Origin: Symsagittifera roscoffensis
Taxonomy: Eukaryota > Xenacoelomorpha > Acoela > Convolutidae
NCBI RefSeq assembly: GCF_963678635.1
Contig: NC_087066.1
Coordinates: 60,482,875-60,546,874 of the forward strand
Direction of reading: 5' to 3'
DNA length: 64,000 nt
The stretch's first letter is position 1. Each line of letters begins with the position of its first letter. Position numbers and translations under genes: made by a program. Positions 1 to 13,055 of this stretch are shown here, piece after piece. The notes under the pieces are model-generated. The model saw nothing but the letters and a program-made list of their open reading frames with translations, was not told the DNA's origin and did no database searches.

Positions 1-189
1 AGTTACCGAATGGACACGGAATGTGAAGCAAATTTGCACAAAAAAAATTAAAAGTTGTATGTTGCTTCAAACGAATTAATTCTAGTTTTAACTTGATTGC
101 TTACACAGACGAAGATTCACTTCACATATGCAAGCAAAAAAATGAAAATTAATTGAAATCGAAGTGGTTAAACTGATCAGTACAGAGAG

Positions 190-212
190 CCCCCCCCCCC
201 CCCCCCCCCCCC
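190..212. repeat. Poly-C homopolymer
   Basis: An uninterrupted run of 23 C residues, flanked on both sides by short AGAGAGCC motifs. Its true length may be uncertain because sequencing slips on such runs. Confidence 0.9.
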
Positions 213-615
213 AGCATAGAGAGCCACTTATACACAGCCCCTCCCCGGTACTATATAAACAGAGCCCCCACACATACTATATAAACCCAATTGACATAGT
301 TTTTGTCTATCAATGCAGTGATAAAAACAACTAGCTCAAATCAAGATTGAATTTGATATTATTTGGTGATGGATTAATTTACCGCTTACGCGTTGAAAGA
401 ACGAAAAATCCCGCGCTTCGATGGCCACAAATTGACAATTTTCAAACCCCATAACTCCCATCTGTGCCACGGTCGCTTGAAAATAAACTAGTGGCCTAGC
501 TATTGCTGGATGCATCTGTTTTTTCAAAAAATTCAACAATAGTAATTTCTCTGCTTCTTAGGGGATTAGCCGCTTATTTTTAGGAGACATCTACTACTCG
601 CTCTTTCAAAAAAAT

Positions 616-975
616 ATATAGTTCCGACCATTGAAAAACTTTGTATTCGGGTGTGTTTTAGTTTTTTTTTAACTTTTGTTTTCCACGAAAAATCGGGTAC
701 CACAAATACTCATCGGATAGGGTTGAATGAAATGTCATGTTAAAACCCTTTCAATCGTGATTCGAACAACACCAAGAAATTTCAAAAAAAAAATTCTGTG
801 CCGAGAAAAACCGATTTGACTTATTTTTAATTAAATTTTAAAGTTTTTTTCAACAAGGTTTTTTGTTTTTCTAGTCATTTTTCGCACAAAAAAACGATCG
901 TTATTTTTTTTAAGCATATGTTTGGAAAATTCTGTGCTACTTGCACAGCACCGGCTATCGTTTTTATCTCATAAT
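616..975 (+). repeat. R3 interspersed repeat
   Basis: Starts near GTTCCGACCATTGAAAA, continues with CTTTGTATTCGGGTGTG and a T-rich tract, and ends in a hairpin motif (stem CTGTGC, loop TACTT, stem GCACAG) followed by CACCGGCTATC. The same order of motifs occurs at 12275-12785 and 59355-59775 on this strand and inverted at about 9560-9905. The family has no coding capacity. The class is unknown; a non-autonomous DNA element is likely. Confidence 0.6.
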
Positions 976-1807
976 TGGATGGGTAGTTCGATCAGAAATT
1001 CAAAATGTTTTTCTACAAAAGCATGGGAATAGCCTCTTAGGCATGGAAGATGCCACAACCTATTTTATGGATAGAACTTAATATCAGATTTAGCAAGTAG
1101 TTTTCGAAAATAGTAGTTTTCAAGAAAAGTGAAAAAATTTCTTTAAAAAATTCCACCATTCGGTCCTTCTGTCATTCGGACACCACTGCATCAGATACCT
1201 CAAGGAACACTGGAAGGTGGCAGAGTAAGTCACCATTTTATATCCGTTCTAGTCGCCATGCGGATTCCTAAAAAAATCAAAAATTTCTCTGTGTCGAGAA
1301 AAACTGGTCTTGTTTCGAGTTTCGTGTCTCAGACTCCTTTACAGCGGGGTATAGTCTTCTTAATCAGGACACATTTTTAAAAAATCTCACCGCTTCATTG
1401 TGATTTCATTATTTTTCTTACTTTAATTCTTTACATATAATCTAATAAATGAAGCTTAGTTTCAACACCTTTCAAGACTAAAAAACAGCAGAAAAATAGC
1501 GAACAAAAAGTTTTGGCAATAAAGCTATGCTAAATCATTCTGCGCTACTTGCACATCAGCTGGGCGTATTTGTTCATTTTTAGGGCAACTTGGCATCTCA
1601 ATTAGTTTTTCTTCATCGCGGTGCGTTGTGGCGTTTTTAATTAGGCGTCAATATGATTACCCAAATGTTCTACCAATGTGAATCGATTAGTTTAAGAATA
1701 TTTCTATATTAATTCCTTTAAAAAAACTACAAAAGTATATAAATTTCCAGGTGTAGTTCCAAATAGATTCAAAAAAAATTAGAGAAGCATTTGAATTCTG
1801 ACTACAC

Positions 1808-3196
1808 CTGTGCGCAGGTAGTTGAGCAAGATGGAGAAAGTGTCCGAGTCTCTGTCTATGAACATGGGCAGATCCTTCATCGCAGCCTCCTTGGCCACAG
1901 TGGCTGAAAAGAGAAGATCAAACACAAATTACTAAATACTAAACTAAACAATTGACTTGCCATGTCTAAAACTTCCCCATGTTTAAGAACATAACTTGAT
2001 TAATTTACGAAAAAAAGTTGAGTAATGTCGGCATCCTAAGACCCCCGCTGTCTTCCTAATAGATCAATTACAAATATTACATTCACTTTTTAATTTGAAT
2101 TGCAATGGCTTAGCGCTGCATTTCAAATACTCGATTCAGCTGCTTATTGACTTATTGACAGACGAACTAGAAACTCCAACTTGCAACCAAGTTCATATTT
2201 TCCCCCTAAACTGCTCGGGATGGAGATTCAAACTTGATATCCAAAACGCCTTCCGTGAGACACTTTTAGTTTGCCTACCACAACGTAGCGATAAGGCACA
2301 CAGCAGGAATTTTTTTTGATATAGTTTGAAAAGCAAATGAATTAAGAGCAAAACTAAACATCACTGCAGGGCCATTTTGTCTCGAAGTTTTTTTGTTCTA
2401 CAAACCTTTGTTACAAAATTACCAATAAACAACATGCCTTACCAAGGTTTGACTCTTCACCTGCCTTCTGAAGTGTAGATAAAAGGGTCTCGAATATTTT
2501 GCCGCCCACGTTTAACTTAACTCTTTGGTTCATCAGGGCTCCATTGTTGGCGTAAAGCTGCGAGTTAGAATCATTTTGGAAGTTAGGATTGCTTCCACTC
2601 GATTGATGACTGGGCACAACTCCATTGCCCGGTTGTTGACCAAGAGTTCCAGCAGGCGACACCGCAGACCCGATGCCACTGCTCTGCTGCTGTAAATTTA
2701 GTTTTCCTTTTCCTTCGAAGGGAGAATCGCCTCCTGGCATTTGCTGCTTGTTGTCCAACTTCAAATTCTGCATAGCTTGCACATTGTTTCCCGCGCTCAT
2801 AGTGGGTAATTGGTGCTTGCTGTAAGCGGGGGGTTGGTGGTTCGATCCCTGGTAGTACCCGTTAGTAGACACAGGTGAAGAAGGCGACGCAGTCGTGACA
2901 GGTGAGGGGCAAGTTGGAAACAGACCAGTCACGGTTGAGTTTGAATCATCTGTGTTTCCATGCGGCGTGAACGTGTGAAATGGTTGCACGTGAGCGTGCG
3001 AAGTTGCGTGATGGGAAGAAGAGTTCACGTGATGATGATGAGGCGGTGAGCTGAATAACTCCGGGGAATTTATTGTCATGGGAGAGAAGCTACTGTCCGA
3101 ATTGGAATGGGAGAGGAATTCTGAGGTTGCGGCCGCTGCGTGCATCACAGAGAAGAGCGGGTTGGGATGGTATAAATAACCCCCCGTAGCGTTCAC
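1808..3196 (-). CDS. KCTD-type BTB/T1 domain protein, two internal exons (partial)
   Basis: Two exons are visible: 2443-3196 and 1808-1903. The first follows a TTGGTAG acceptor and ends at a CTTG|GTAAGG donor. The second follows a CTTTTCAG acceptor and ends at a CACAG|GTGTAG donor. Both junctions are phase 1 and join in frame. The first exon gives about 225 residues of Ser/His/Gln/Pro-rich, probably disordered sequence (HHHH near residue 50), then the start of a BTB fold, VKLNVGGKIFETLLSTLQ. The second exon supplies the rest of the core, with FIDRDSDTF and ILLNYLRTG, the hallmark of the tetramerisation (T1)-type BTB of KCTD proteins. Such proteins usually form oligomers and often serve as cullin-3 substrate adaptors; that role is inferred here. 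The start and C-terminus lie outside these exons: the frame opens with GTG right after the acceptor, so upstream coding or leader sequence is expected. I cannot assign a specific KCTD orthologue. Confidence 0.85.
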
Positions 3197-5690
3197 CTAC
3201 CAACAGGCAGGTTAAATTGGCAACTAACAAAAGGTATACCAACAACAAAACAGTAACAGTACACAGAAGGCGGATCCACTAAGCAATATCTGCAGGGCTC
3301 AATAAACAACCCCGCCGATTTTTGTCCAATTACACACCGGGTACTTCCCTTTAAAATTGCACCATGTTGGCGAAGATTTGTTTGGTTAGTGTTAATTTTT
3401 GTTCACAGCCAGACATCATTTTCCGACGTTCTCCACTAGTTTAGTTACTATTTTATAAAATGAAAAATTGCTTCAGAGGAAAATTTATTATTTATCGAAG
3501 TCTATGGATATGTAAATGGCGCCAATTTTTAATCAAAATCAGAATGGTCACGATACCAAAATATATGAAACGCTATTGTACTCTGATAATACTGATCAAC
3601 AATTTAAAAATATTCGATCTTGAGTAAATTGAGACTGATTTTCAAAAGTGTTCGAGCAAGACCAAACTGAATGAAAATGTAGTAAGTGAATTTGTTTAAG
3701 CTTAAAGTTATGTAATGTAATGACGTTCATCTGGTTATAAGAGTCTTTTTAAACTGCGATTGTTTGCTGTGCCTTGAAACAGAAACAAAATTTGAGGTTG
3801 AAATCAATCTTTCTTTCAGCGGATGGTAAGAAAAACAGCTAAGTGTAATGGTAAAGTACGAACAATATCACCGCTGCAACTAGAGTAGAAAAATGAAGAC
3901 ACAAATTCCAGCCCAAAGGAACTGATAATCTTCCCCTAAATTAAAATTTATCAACTGCTGTCGCTTTGCGACGCGTTTAGTAGTATTGTTACTAGGCAAA
4001 AATTAACATATCCTCCAAATTCACGAAGCTGTGAAATGTATGCGCAAAATGTTGATGAAGAAGGTGGCTTGGATTTGATTTTCTTTCAGGGAGTATTGAA
4101 AAAGGTTATACACTTGAAAAGGGGAGCTTAAAAGTATCAGCGCGATAGGCACTTGGTTTATTGGTTGACTCTGACCATAAAAGAAAGGTCTGTTATATTG
4201 CAAGACTTGTTTAAACAGCCATTTGCAGTCAACGTCGATTTGATTGCTCTGTTACCACTATGCAATATTTTGAGAAACACCCATACACTACTCACCCTAA
4301 CCCTTACCCTCAACCTCGCCCCCTCAACTTCTCCCTCCCGACTCCCCCTCCCCCTCCCCCTCCCCCCTCCCGCTCTCATATCCCATATATACAAAATGAT
4401 TGCTATGATTTTGAGACACTTGTCCAATGAATCGAATAAAATATACTGCACACACAAGACGCCGAAAAATCATTTCTTTGCAGTGGGAGAAAAAAGTGAT
4501 AAAAATGCCTACCTTTCAATTATGTTGCCTCTGATTTTCGAAACAAATTTTGATTAAGCACTTGCAAAAATTTTTTGGAACTCAGTGCAAAAATTGTGAA
4601 GTCCAGGGACGATGTCATTTGGCATCCCGATCACCATCAAAGTACCCAAGCTTGGCGTGGTATTGCTCTTTTGTTACACTAATGAGACAGGCTTGAAGTC
4701 TTTGTTTTGATTTTGATCAAATTTTGTTTAATTGCGCTTAGTGAAAATTATAATGGAGTTATGAAAAGATTCGAAATGATTCAAAATTTTCATTCTTTGA
4801 TTGGCTGTATATCGCATAGCCAGACAAGACACCAAACACTCTCACCAGGACCAAAAACAGACAAAAACATAGTGAATCGAAGATTGGAAAAGAGTAATGA
4901 ACGCAAGGAAACTGAAAAAAAAAACGGACTTTTTTTTCAAAAATCTTCAACTTTTGAATTTCGAAGAAAAAAATAGATGGCCTAGAAGTTCTTCAAATTT
5001 GTAGAACAATTTATCATGGACACTTTTTTGTTAAATCAAAACAGTTTGAGAAAACTGGTTCAACAGGCAAAACTTTTTTTCGCTGGAAAATCTGATAAGT
5101 AATTTCCATTTTCGAAACTAGAAGTCGATCACGTTTTTCGTGACTTTTAATCTTTTGCTGTTCGATAGTGGAGTTTTTCTTCCTTTTAACGTTAGAAACT
5201 TAATGAACTTAAAAAAAATCACAAGCAAACCGCGAGAAATTAAAATTGAGCGTGAACAAATTTTAAATTTTCCAGAAAAAAAAATAAAAAAATCAGCAAG
5301 ATCTATATAAGAGTACTCACTACGCTCATTATTTTTAAACAAAAAAATTTCAAACGTTATCAAGCTGCAAGTGATTATTTTTTGGTTTGGGCTTGAATCT
5401 CAGCTAGAAAAAAAAACTTTTTTTTCTCCATGAATACTCTGACAGGACAATTATGTTCTACTAGCACAACATCTTGCTATTGTTCCTTCAAAAAATCAAT
5501 ACATTTCTGATGTGCAGGCTGATTCATAAAAAAACTCTCATGTCAGGGCTGAGTTGCAAATGGTCCATATCTTAAGCTTGATTCAAGCTGTTGATCCAAA
5601 ATGATCTACAAATTTGACTCCTTATTGAATATCTAAAAAAACATCACTCTTTAGGTTTCCTGAAATAGTTAAGAGGAGGTGACTTAAGTT
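3197..5690. other. Gene-poor sequence upstream of the KCTD-like exon
   Basis: I found no supported exon or RNA gene. Part of it should be the intron preceding the KCTD-like exon. It includes the pyrimidine-rich tract at 4293-4376 and an R3-like hairpin motif near 5455-5485 (ATGTTCTACTAGCACAACAT). The remainder is A/T-rich and shows no recognisable structure. Confidence 0.4.
4293..4376. repeat. C-rich pyrimidine tract with degenerate CCCTAA-like start
   Basis: Begins with CACCCTAACCCTTACCCTC and runs into repeats of CCCCCT. It is a low-complexity polypyrimidine tract. The first 20 bases resemble degenerate telomere repeat but are too short to call a telomeric insertion. Confidence 0.7.
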
Positions 5691-5711
5691 CAGATTGAAA
5701 CACAATGGGGC

Positions 5712-6301
5712 GAACCCGAGCTTCGCACCATTTGCGGTACAACACATACATAAAAAGAAAAAAAATCGAAAAAAGGAAAAAGTTGAATAAATTAGGTCTT
5801 CCAAAATTTGAATTTTCCCATGACTCGATAGAAGTTCATTCTAGGCAAACATGTCAGAAATTTGACTATTAAATAAGGAACGGAACAAAAGTAACAAAAA
5901 GGAAACGAACCCGAAAATCTTTGAGTAGACACAGCTTCGGTCGAAAAAATGAAAATTCAAGTCACACTTGAAATTACAATGAACAACACTTGCAGCACTT
6001 GCAACTACAATGAAAACTGTAACAAAGCGCAAGCAAAATTCATGAGTTGGCAACTAGGCTGACACAACTAGGCTTACCGCAAATTATTTTTTTAATTGCG
6101 CACCTTGAAAAAAGGGTCGGGCTAAGACTTGAGACCCAGACATTAGGGTTTAAAGTCGACTGCAATACCACTACACCAAGTTGGAGGGAACATGAAAAAT
6201 GTTAAGGATTCAATAATTTAGCACGTTGAAAAGTTTCGAGCGAAATTGTTTACGGGAAAAAGTCTAAATACCGATAGCAAGACACTTGCTCTCGCAAGTG
6301 T
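5712..6301 (+). repeat. R2 interspersed repeat with tRNA-like segment
   Basis: The left end carries the R2 motif GAGCTTCGCACCATTTGCGG. The right end carries TTTACGGGAAAAAGTCTAA, then a hairpin with stem ACACTTGC (6282-6289), loop TCTC and stem GCAAGTGT (6294-6301). A tRNA-like segment lies at 6118-6188 on the minus strand. Non-coding and probably a non-autonomous mobile element; its class is unknown. Confidence 0.6.
6118..6188 (-). repeat. Degenerate tRNA-derived (SINE-like) segment
   Basis: On the minus strand the segment reads TTGGTGTAGTGGTATTGC, close to a tRNA A box and D-arm, followed about 35 bases later by GGGTCTCAAGTC, a weak B box. The acceptor and anticodon stems do not fold properly, so it is not a functional tRNA. 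It lies inside an R2 copy. Confidence 0.45.
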
Positions 6302-9300
6302 AATAACCATAAAAAATGATGATACGGCATATATTTCTGTGAAGTAACCAAAACCTTCAAATTGCGCTAAAAAACACCATACTTATTTTTACTTACTTCT
6401 ATTCAAGGGTGTTCATAACAAAGAAGTTAGGGCGTAATTGTAATACTCAACTTGAACGTAACTTAACCTTCAAAGAAAAACAATATTTATGCTTTGTTAG
6501 TGCAAAAAAAATATGGGTCTTTATGAAATTAGCAATCTGCTCAAAAATGAAAACCACCCTATCTTCTTATTACAAACTAACAATGTGACCGGAAAAACTA
6601 CGGGTTTTCAGTCATATTTTTGAAAAACTAAAACAGCGTATTTTTATTTTTATCCAAAAAAAACTAAGCTAACATTAAACTCAAAAATAACTTCATTGAA
6701 TGAAAAACTTGGCAAAAAAATGTAGGCAGCAAATTAGAAACAGCAAAAAACCTAAGTTGAATTCTGCTCGCATCGTAAATGGCGATCAGGCCCCGAAAAC
6801 CGCTAAGAACATAATCGAAAAAAAATCGAAAATGTCAAAAAAATAGATATAACAAAAAGAAAGAAACTAGCTATAAAAAGCCAAGACAAAAGAATGTGAA
6901 ATTAGCATCAGAAAAAATTTATCGAGCGGTAAAATTAACTGATTAGGAACTCTTTAAACCAAAAAAAAAAACAAGAATATAAAAATATTTACAAAAATAA
7001 AAAGTTTTTAGGTCGCCCTCACACAGTCATATTACGCAACGCGTACAGAAGTTGTTTACAATCATCGAATGACGTCATATGAGGCCAAGAAGCCGATATA
7101 ACATATGCCGAAACCTATTAGACCAAAAGAAGAAACAAAATGTTATTTTAACAAATTGAGTAAAACTAGAACCAATTTAAAAAAAAAAAACAATTTTTGA
7201 ATAGAATGGATAATTTGAAATTGTAACAGGCACAAAAGTTTGTTGCGGTAAAGTCCGGATGAGTCCTGAGAACAAAGTTATTTACGGAAAGTCTATTCCC
7301 CGGTTGCAACACACCTGCTATCGCAAGTGCAATCAACTTTCGGCAAACTGAGGACAATTTTTTGGACGATCAAGATTGCAGCTATGTGACACTGCTCAAT
7401 GTTTTCGATTTTTTCTGTTATACCGCCCAAAACTGGCCTTTTTGTTATGTTGAAGCTTTTGATTGGTTGAAATTACAGCGAGAGAAAAAGAGAATTTATA
7501 TTAAAACCAGAACCTTTAAGATTTTATTTGGCACATTTTTTTACCAGTGAAAACTGAGGGCGGTCAAAAGTTGCCAATAAGCGCACGTAGTTTTGGTCTT
7601 TTATGCACAACGCTTAAGCACCTGAAAACTCACAACAAACCTATTCCTGATGCAATTTATTCCAAACAATGTGTTACTAGACGCAAAATATGACGCACAG
7701 ACAATTCGGCTAAAGGCAATTCAGCCAACTTGAAATTCAGACATTTCAGCTGAAATTATACAGACAACTCACTTTGAGACAATTCAGCCAGTTTTCAAAA
7801 CGCTAGATTCGAAAGAAAAACAAATAGGAATTGGAGTTATTTCTCGGTTTAAGGTTACCGGTGGGTCGACAATCGGCTCTAAATTTCGTATAGAGTTCTA
7901 GCTTCTGATGGCAAGCTCGCAACACGTTGGCGCGACTGCGGCGGTCACTTTTATTGGCTGAATTATCTTTGGCCGATTTGCTTGCATACGTTTGGCTGAA
8001 TTTCATTTCGTCGAAATTTTCTGAACGCGGCAAAATATATCGGAACTTCTGTACTATTTTCTCCTTATGATAAATTGTAACGAACCATTCCCCCCCCCCC
8101 CCTAATTATTAAGAAAAAGTTGATCCGGAAGAGTTAATATTCTTTCGGAACAAAAAAAAATAGTGTTGAGCTAAAGCAAAACATGAAAATTAAACGACAA
8201 TAAAAACCGCATTTAGTCTGATAATTATAGAGTGAATGTAGAGAAAACGGCAAAAAATAAAGAAAAGAACCCGTTTGAGGCTAAATTAGGTGAAAATGCT
8301 TCGCTTTGGCATGTAATGTAATGTATTCAAATTCTGAATTTTTCTGTAATATCAATCCAAGTTCGTCATAAAATTTCTGATTTTCTTTTTCATCATTTAT
8401 GAGAATGAGGGTGGGGGGGGGGGGTATGTCCGAAAAGACTCAAGAGCCATTAACTCAATAGGCTTACTAGGTTAGTTTGAAGAGACAACTCCGGGCAATA
8501 AACAAAAATCTTCTGGGAAATCAAATCTGAAAGCAAGAGTTAATCAAAACATGGGTATATTTTTACGTTTAGCATGTATAATCAGACCTCTGCACCCAAA
8601 CGTGCGTTCTTTTGAGAAAAACAATTCTGGCTGGGTAAACTACTTTTGTATTTGAATCTCTCACTGGTTGCTTTATTTGTAACTTCATAAAACGAGACAG
8701 TCCTAATCAGACGAAAAGTAGAAATTCCAATCAGCAACTAGTCATACCAACTTGAGCTAAGTACGTGACAAGTGCAGATTTAACAGACGAAAAAAAAATA
8801 ACTTAAGACCAGGTTAACACTTTATGCAGAAATCTTGTGAACTACCAAGTAAAGTTCTGTGACCTACCCAACGCAAAAGCAGTAAGCGCATATTTCGATT
8901 TGAACAAGTTTTTTTTTTTGTTTTTAGGCTTTGCGAGTTTTCGAAGCGCGTGGTTATATTACACCACCCACACTTATACCAAGACAGCAAATTTGCATTT
9001 CACATTCAGACGCAGACTTAAGGGGCAATATAAAATTGGGCTGAGAGCTATTTGCATTTTGGTAAAATAGACGTCTATTTCTTTGTTCAAAAAGACTATG
9101 CCTATTATAAATCCTGTTTTAGGGAGTCCCTCATAGGAGAAAGACCAAATGACAGAAACTCATTTAAGCCAATCAGAATTCGGTGTTCAAAAATCTGAAG
9201 AAAAAATGCAACGAAAATTTACACTCGATCTGAACAGTGACAAGTACCTTAAGACTGTTGGAAAAATTTGTATTGGTTGAAAACATTCTATCATTTGGTC

Positions 9301-9559
9301 TTTCTGCCCTGAGAATAGCACCCCATTCTATTTACCAGCCAAAAACGCCAGCAAAATCACTCACATGGTTAATGCGTTAATGAACGCCGAAGTTGGGAAA
9401 ATTGGTATTTTTCCCACGTCGCCACGCTATACAATGAACACTTTACCCAACAAAGTACTTTTTTTCTTCTAAGTTTTTTCTTAAACAGTGCGACAAAAAA
9501 GACTGAAAAGAAGCTGAAGTCAGTTCTGTATTTTATGAAGGTAATTTACAAAAGACAAA
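6302..9559. other. Gene-free, repeat-bearing sequence
   Basis: No coding region is supported. An isolated R2 right-end module is at 7265-7345. A short C run (about 8090-8102) and a G run (about 8411-8424) are present. Between 7690 and 8000 there are loosely repeated phrases of the type 'caattcagc' and 'ggctgaatt' with no clear unit. The rest is A/T-rich. Confidence 0.4.
7265..7345 (+). repeat. R2 right-end module
   Basis: Contains ACAAAGTTATTTACGGAAAG, then CCCCGGTTGCAACACACC and a CTGCTATCGCAAG hairpin remnant, matching the right end of R2 copies at 13885-13960 and 62830-62903. Its left end was not identified. Confidence 0.55.
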
Positions 9560-9905
9560 TGAAAACCAGGATAGTCGGTTGCTGTGCTAGTAACAGAGAA
9601 TGTTCCGACCACATTCATTAATAAAACTACAAATAAGTTCTTATTTTTTCGTCGTTTTTTCTGTTTCGTTTTTTCTGTCTCATCGCTGAATCTAAACAAA
9701 AGCCTAGAAATTTGATAGCAAAAGTGAATGGAGTACATTTATCAACTTTTTCACGAAAAATATATATTAAAATAAAACTTTTTGGTGAATTTTTGCTCGT
9801 GGTTAATTTTTTTATTGGCAAGACCAAAACAACTAAAACACCCGAATGCAAAATTCCTCCCCATTTTCAATGGTCGAAACAAAAAAACTTTCTTCAGAAT
9901 AGGCA
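9560..9905 (-). repeat. R3 interspersed repeat, inverted copy
   Basis: On the minus strand this reads in the R3 order: CCATTTTCAATGG-like start near 9880, T-rich centre, then GGAACATTCTCTGTTACTAGCACAGCAACCG near 9575-9605. The terminal hairpin (CTGT...ACAG) is retained. No coding capacity. Confidence 0.5.
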
Positions 9906-12274
9906 TGTAACTTAAAAAAACGATTTTATAAATACTGAATTGCAACTTTAAGCTGACGCAATAAATATGCAAAAAATACTTGAAACCCATTTTAGCCCCC
10001 ACCCCTCCACCTTAGACAAGATATGAATCCCATAGTGAATTTTCTTAAATTATCGCCCGCCCGAAAACGACTGGTGTCTTTTTTACGCAACACACTTGAC
10101 GTAAAAAGAGCGTAAATTATTGGCACAAGAAGATTTGAACTCTCTCATTTTTCTTCCTACAAACTGAGGGTAATTTTAATTTCAGGGAAATTTTAAATTC
10201 AGGGACTGTAGTAGATAGAAAGAGACAAAGGAATCAACATGATATCAGAAGCAGCTCTCCTCGCCTATCAAGAGAAGTGGAATTGATTGGAACGCGATTA
10301 ACGACGTTTGTGCCTGACAGGTAAAAATCGCTTCCTTTTTCCAAATTGAAAGTGACAAAGGACAACCCAATCTCCTTCAAATAGTTTTTTTACATCGCGC
10401 AAAAACTCACAAATGGCCGTGGAAAGACCCCAACGTCATAATGGCCGATTATTTCAACAGAAAAACTGAAAGACGAAAACTGACCTCACGCAAATAACAG
10501 CTCCCGGATACAATCAATAACACCGGAAAAAACTTTCGAGCTAAAAGTTCAGGTATTGCCTATTACACCACAGAAAATTTTTTAAAATAAACGCATGATG
10601 TGATGAATATCGGGAAAATTTGCAATGTTTAGTCGCATTCACACCAAACTTTTCATAACAGGTAAAAATTCTATTCAAAATTCTATTCAACCAAGTCATA
10701 CTTAGAAATATCGGCCATTTGAACATTCATTTGATTGCTTCGACCCAATTTGCACCATTTTCCATGAAGGAGGCTGAAAAAATCGGAATTGATTAGAAAG
10801 CAATAAAAGGAGAGATATAAATTGCAGGTGTCAACGGTAGTTTGTACTAAATGGAGACTTGAATTGACATTTATGCTTTATCATACAGGGACTATAATTT
10901 TGCAGAGGTTTCACTGTAAGAGAATGTAAGAATAATGTCGAAAACATCAACCAGCAGTGATATATTTTGGTCTGATTTTCCGAATAAGTAACTGGGATAT
11001 TTTTACACATGACACGGATATTTTTTCTTGAGACAGTTTTCGTTAATCGCAACAAATGTTTTTGGAGGATGTTACAAATAAAATTGAATATATCAATGCA
11101 AAATATTTTTAGCTATTGGAAATTTCGCTATATTCCAATTTAGTCTAATTCAATAATCTGAGATATCTTACGCAATATCCCAACTTCCCCCAAGCAAAAT
11201 TACCCCACAATTGAAAATTTTCATAAAATCATGATTGCAGCATTAAATAAAAGCACTGAAAATTTTGTACCATCAGTGAGAATTGCTGAATGCACAAAAA
11301 AGCAGCTTAGGTTGCAATAAGAGTGTCGGTAAAGAACAAAAAAGGGTAAAAAATCAGCGACAAGATAATGCATTTAAAAATGGAATTCACTTCAAAAAGA
11401 AATCAGACTCGTCACATCTCGCGAAGTTTCAAAGAAAAAATAAAGACATAGCTTCTACAGAAACACCTAACAATATTTTTTCTTTTGGAAAACTAATTAA
11501 AAAATAATGAAATAATTGTTGCCACGTGCAGTTTAACTTATATAATTAGTTGTTTGTAAAAGTAATCGTTCCTAGAAATGTTTTTACTAACCAATAGGTT
11601 TTATGAAATTAACATGTTCTCCTAGAAAAAAAATAGAGTAGAATGCTAGCAGACAAGTTGGAGCATATTGTGGAAGCCATGGATCTGAATATCGCATACT
11701 CCAAAACGATCTGTAAAACTCTTTGAGTAAAAAAATTGTTTTCAAAAAAACTTAGCAGCTCAGAACAGAACGCATTAAGCATTAAATTAAAACTTTTTTT
11801 CATCTCACACGACTCAAAATAAGGACTATAAGAGGGAGGGTATACTGCTCAAAACTTATCTGTTAGTTGATGAAAGATTTGGAGATGACCACCAATTTAG
11901 GTTATCCTGTGAACAAAGTTACTTACGGGAAAAATCTAGATACCGGTTGCAACACTCTGCTTAGCGCAAGGCTAAAAAACATCTATTCTGCGATTGGCCA
12001 TAGGAAAAGCAGCTACATGGAAGTTGAAGTTCGAGAAAAAATATTTAAAGTCTCTAAGCGCAGGGGGCGGATCGAGGACTTTTGGAGGTGCCAATTTTCG
12101 AAAAAAGTTATAGTTCCCGACTGACCAAATTGATTTTCCAAGCTCTCCTAAAACAATATACCAAAAAAACGCGTTGGAAGCTCAAATTATTGCGTCAGAT
12201 TAGATTTGCAATTCAGTGAATATAAAATTATTTTGTAAGTAAGAAGTCCATTCTAAAGAAAGTTTTTGATCCGA
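9906..12274. other. Gene-free A/T-rich sequence
   Basis: No exon is supported. An isolated R2 right-end module is at 11895-11970 (ACAAAGTTACTTACGGGAAA followed by GGTTGCAACACTCTGC). A CAGGGGGCGGATCGAGG string near 12060 resembles a hAT MITE terminus but has no partner end. Otherwise nothing recognisable. Confidence 0.4.
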
Positions 12275-12785
12275 ACATTGAAAATGGGGAGGAAACTGGT
12301 GGTCGGAAGTGTTTTAGTTTTTTCTCTTCTTTGTTTTTGTTTTCCATTCAAAATCACGTTCCACAAATAATCATCGGAAGGGTTGAGTAATATATCATAT
12401 AAAGCCATTTCAGTCGGAATTTGATTGATATTAAAAACTTTCCAAAAACTTTCCCAAAAGTTTTCAAAAGTTTTTTAAGGCTGTCTTGAGAATAAAAATT
12501 TCGAACTTTCAAATAAAGCATTGTACAAAAAGTAGAAAACAGAATTTTTCGAATTTTTTATGATTTTTTCTTTTCATTTTTTGAGAAAACTAATGCCCAA
12601 ATTTCCTTATTTACTGTGATTGTCGAATATGCTTTAGTTCTGAGCTTTCTTCACATCCGTTTATCGCACCACTCAGAAAAAACTAGACAAAGTTGAAAAA
12701 AAAGAAAACTTATGTACTTTTTTAAGGATATGGTCGAACATTTTGTGCTACTTGTTCAGCAACCGGCTATGCTGGTTCCATTTGA
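12275..12785 (+). repeat. R3 interspersed repeat
   Basis: Carries the R3 motifs in order: GAACATTGAAAATGGGGAGG, TGTTTTAGTTTTTTC, AATAATCATCGGAAGGGTTG, then ACATTTTGTGCTACTTG and CAGCAACCGGCTATG at its right end. Diverged from the copy at 616-975 but collinear with it. Confidence 0.55.
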
Positions 12786-13055
12786 CATTGTTTTTCAATA
12801 TTAAAAATCAATGGACGCTGAACACTACTAGCATACCATTCATGTATTGTTACGATTCATCTCGAAGAGAGCGGGGACGTAACTATGGGGGGAAAGGAAC
12901 TATGGCGTGGGACTCGTTTTGTAAAATTTTTTTTTTCCAGTCGATTTTGAGTACCTCAAAGAAAACTCTTAGGGGGCCCAAAGTGGTATCAAATTAAACT
13001 ATACTCGTTATTCGGATTCTGAAAATAACATCAGACACAGAGGCGAAGCTGAGCT

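Larger units (their letters stand above)
1..1807. other. Non-coding sequence downstream of KCTD-like exon 2
   Basis: No exon could be supported here. Since the KCTD-like gene runs on the minus strand, this is probably its next intron, with the remaining exons outside the window. It holds a run of 23 C at 190-212, one R3 repeat copy (about 616-975), and a second R3-like hairpin motif near 1536-1560. The rest is A/T-rich with no recognisable content. Confidence 0.5.

Noticed and set aside
4293-4315. Interstitial telomere repeat (CCCTAA-like)
   Set aside because: Only about three degenerate units before the tract becomes a simple CCCCCT repeat.
4153-4557. Open frame of 134 codons on the plus strand
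   Set aside because: It runs through a pyrimidine-rich low-complexity tract; no splice sites, motif or codon bias support it.
12048-12076. Second hAT MITE end (CAGGGGGCGGATCGAGG)
   Set aside because: No matching inverted end or target duplication found nearby.
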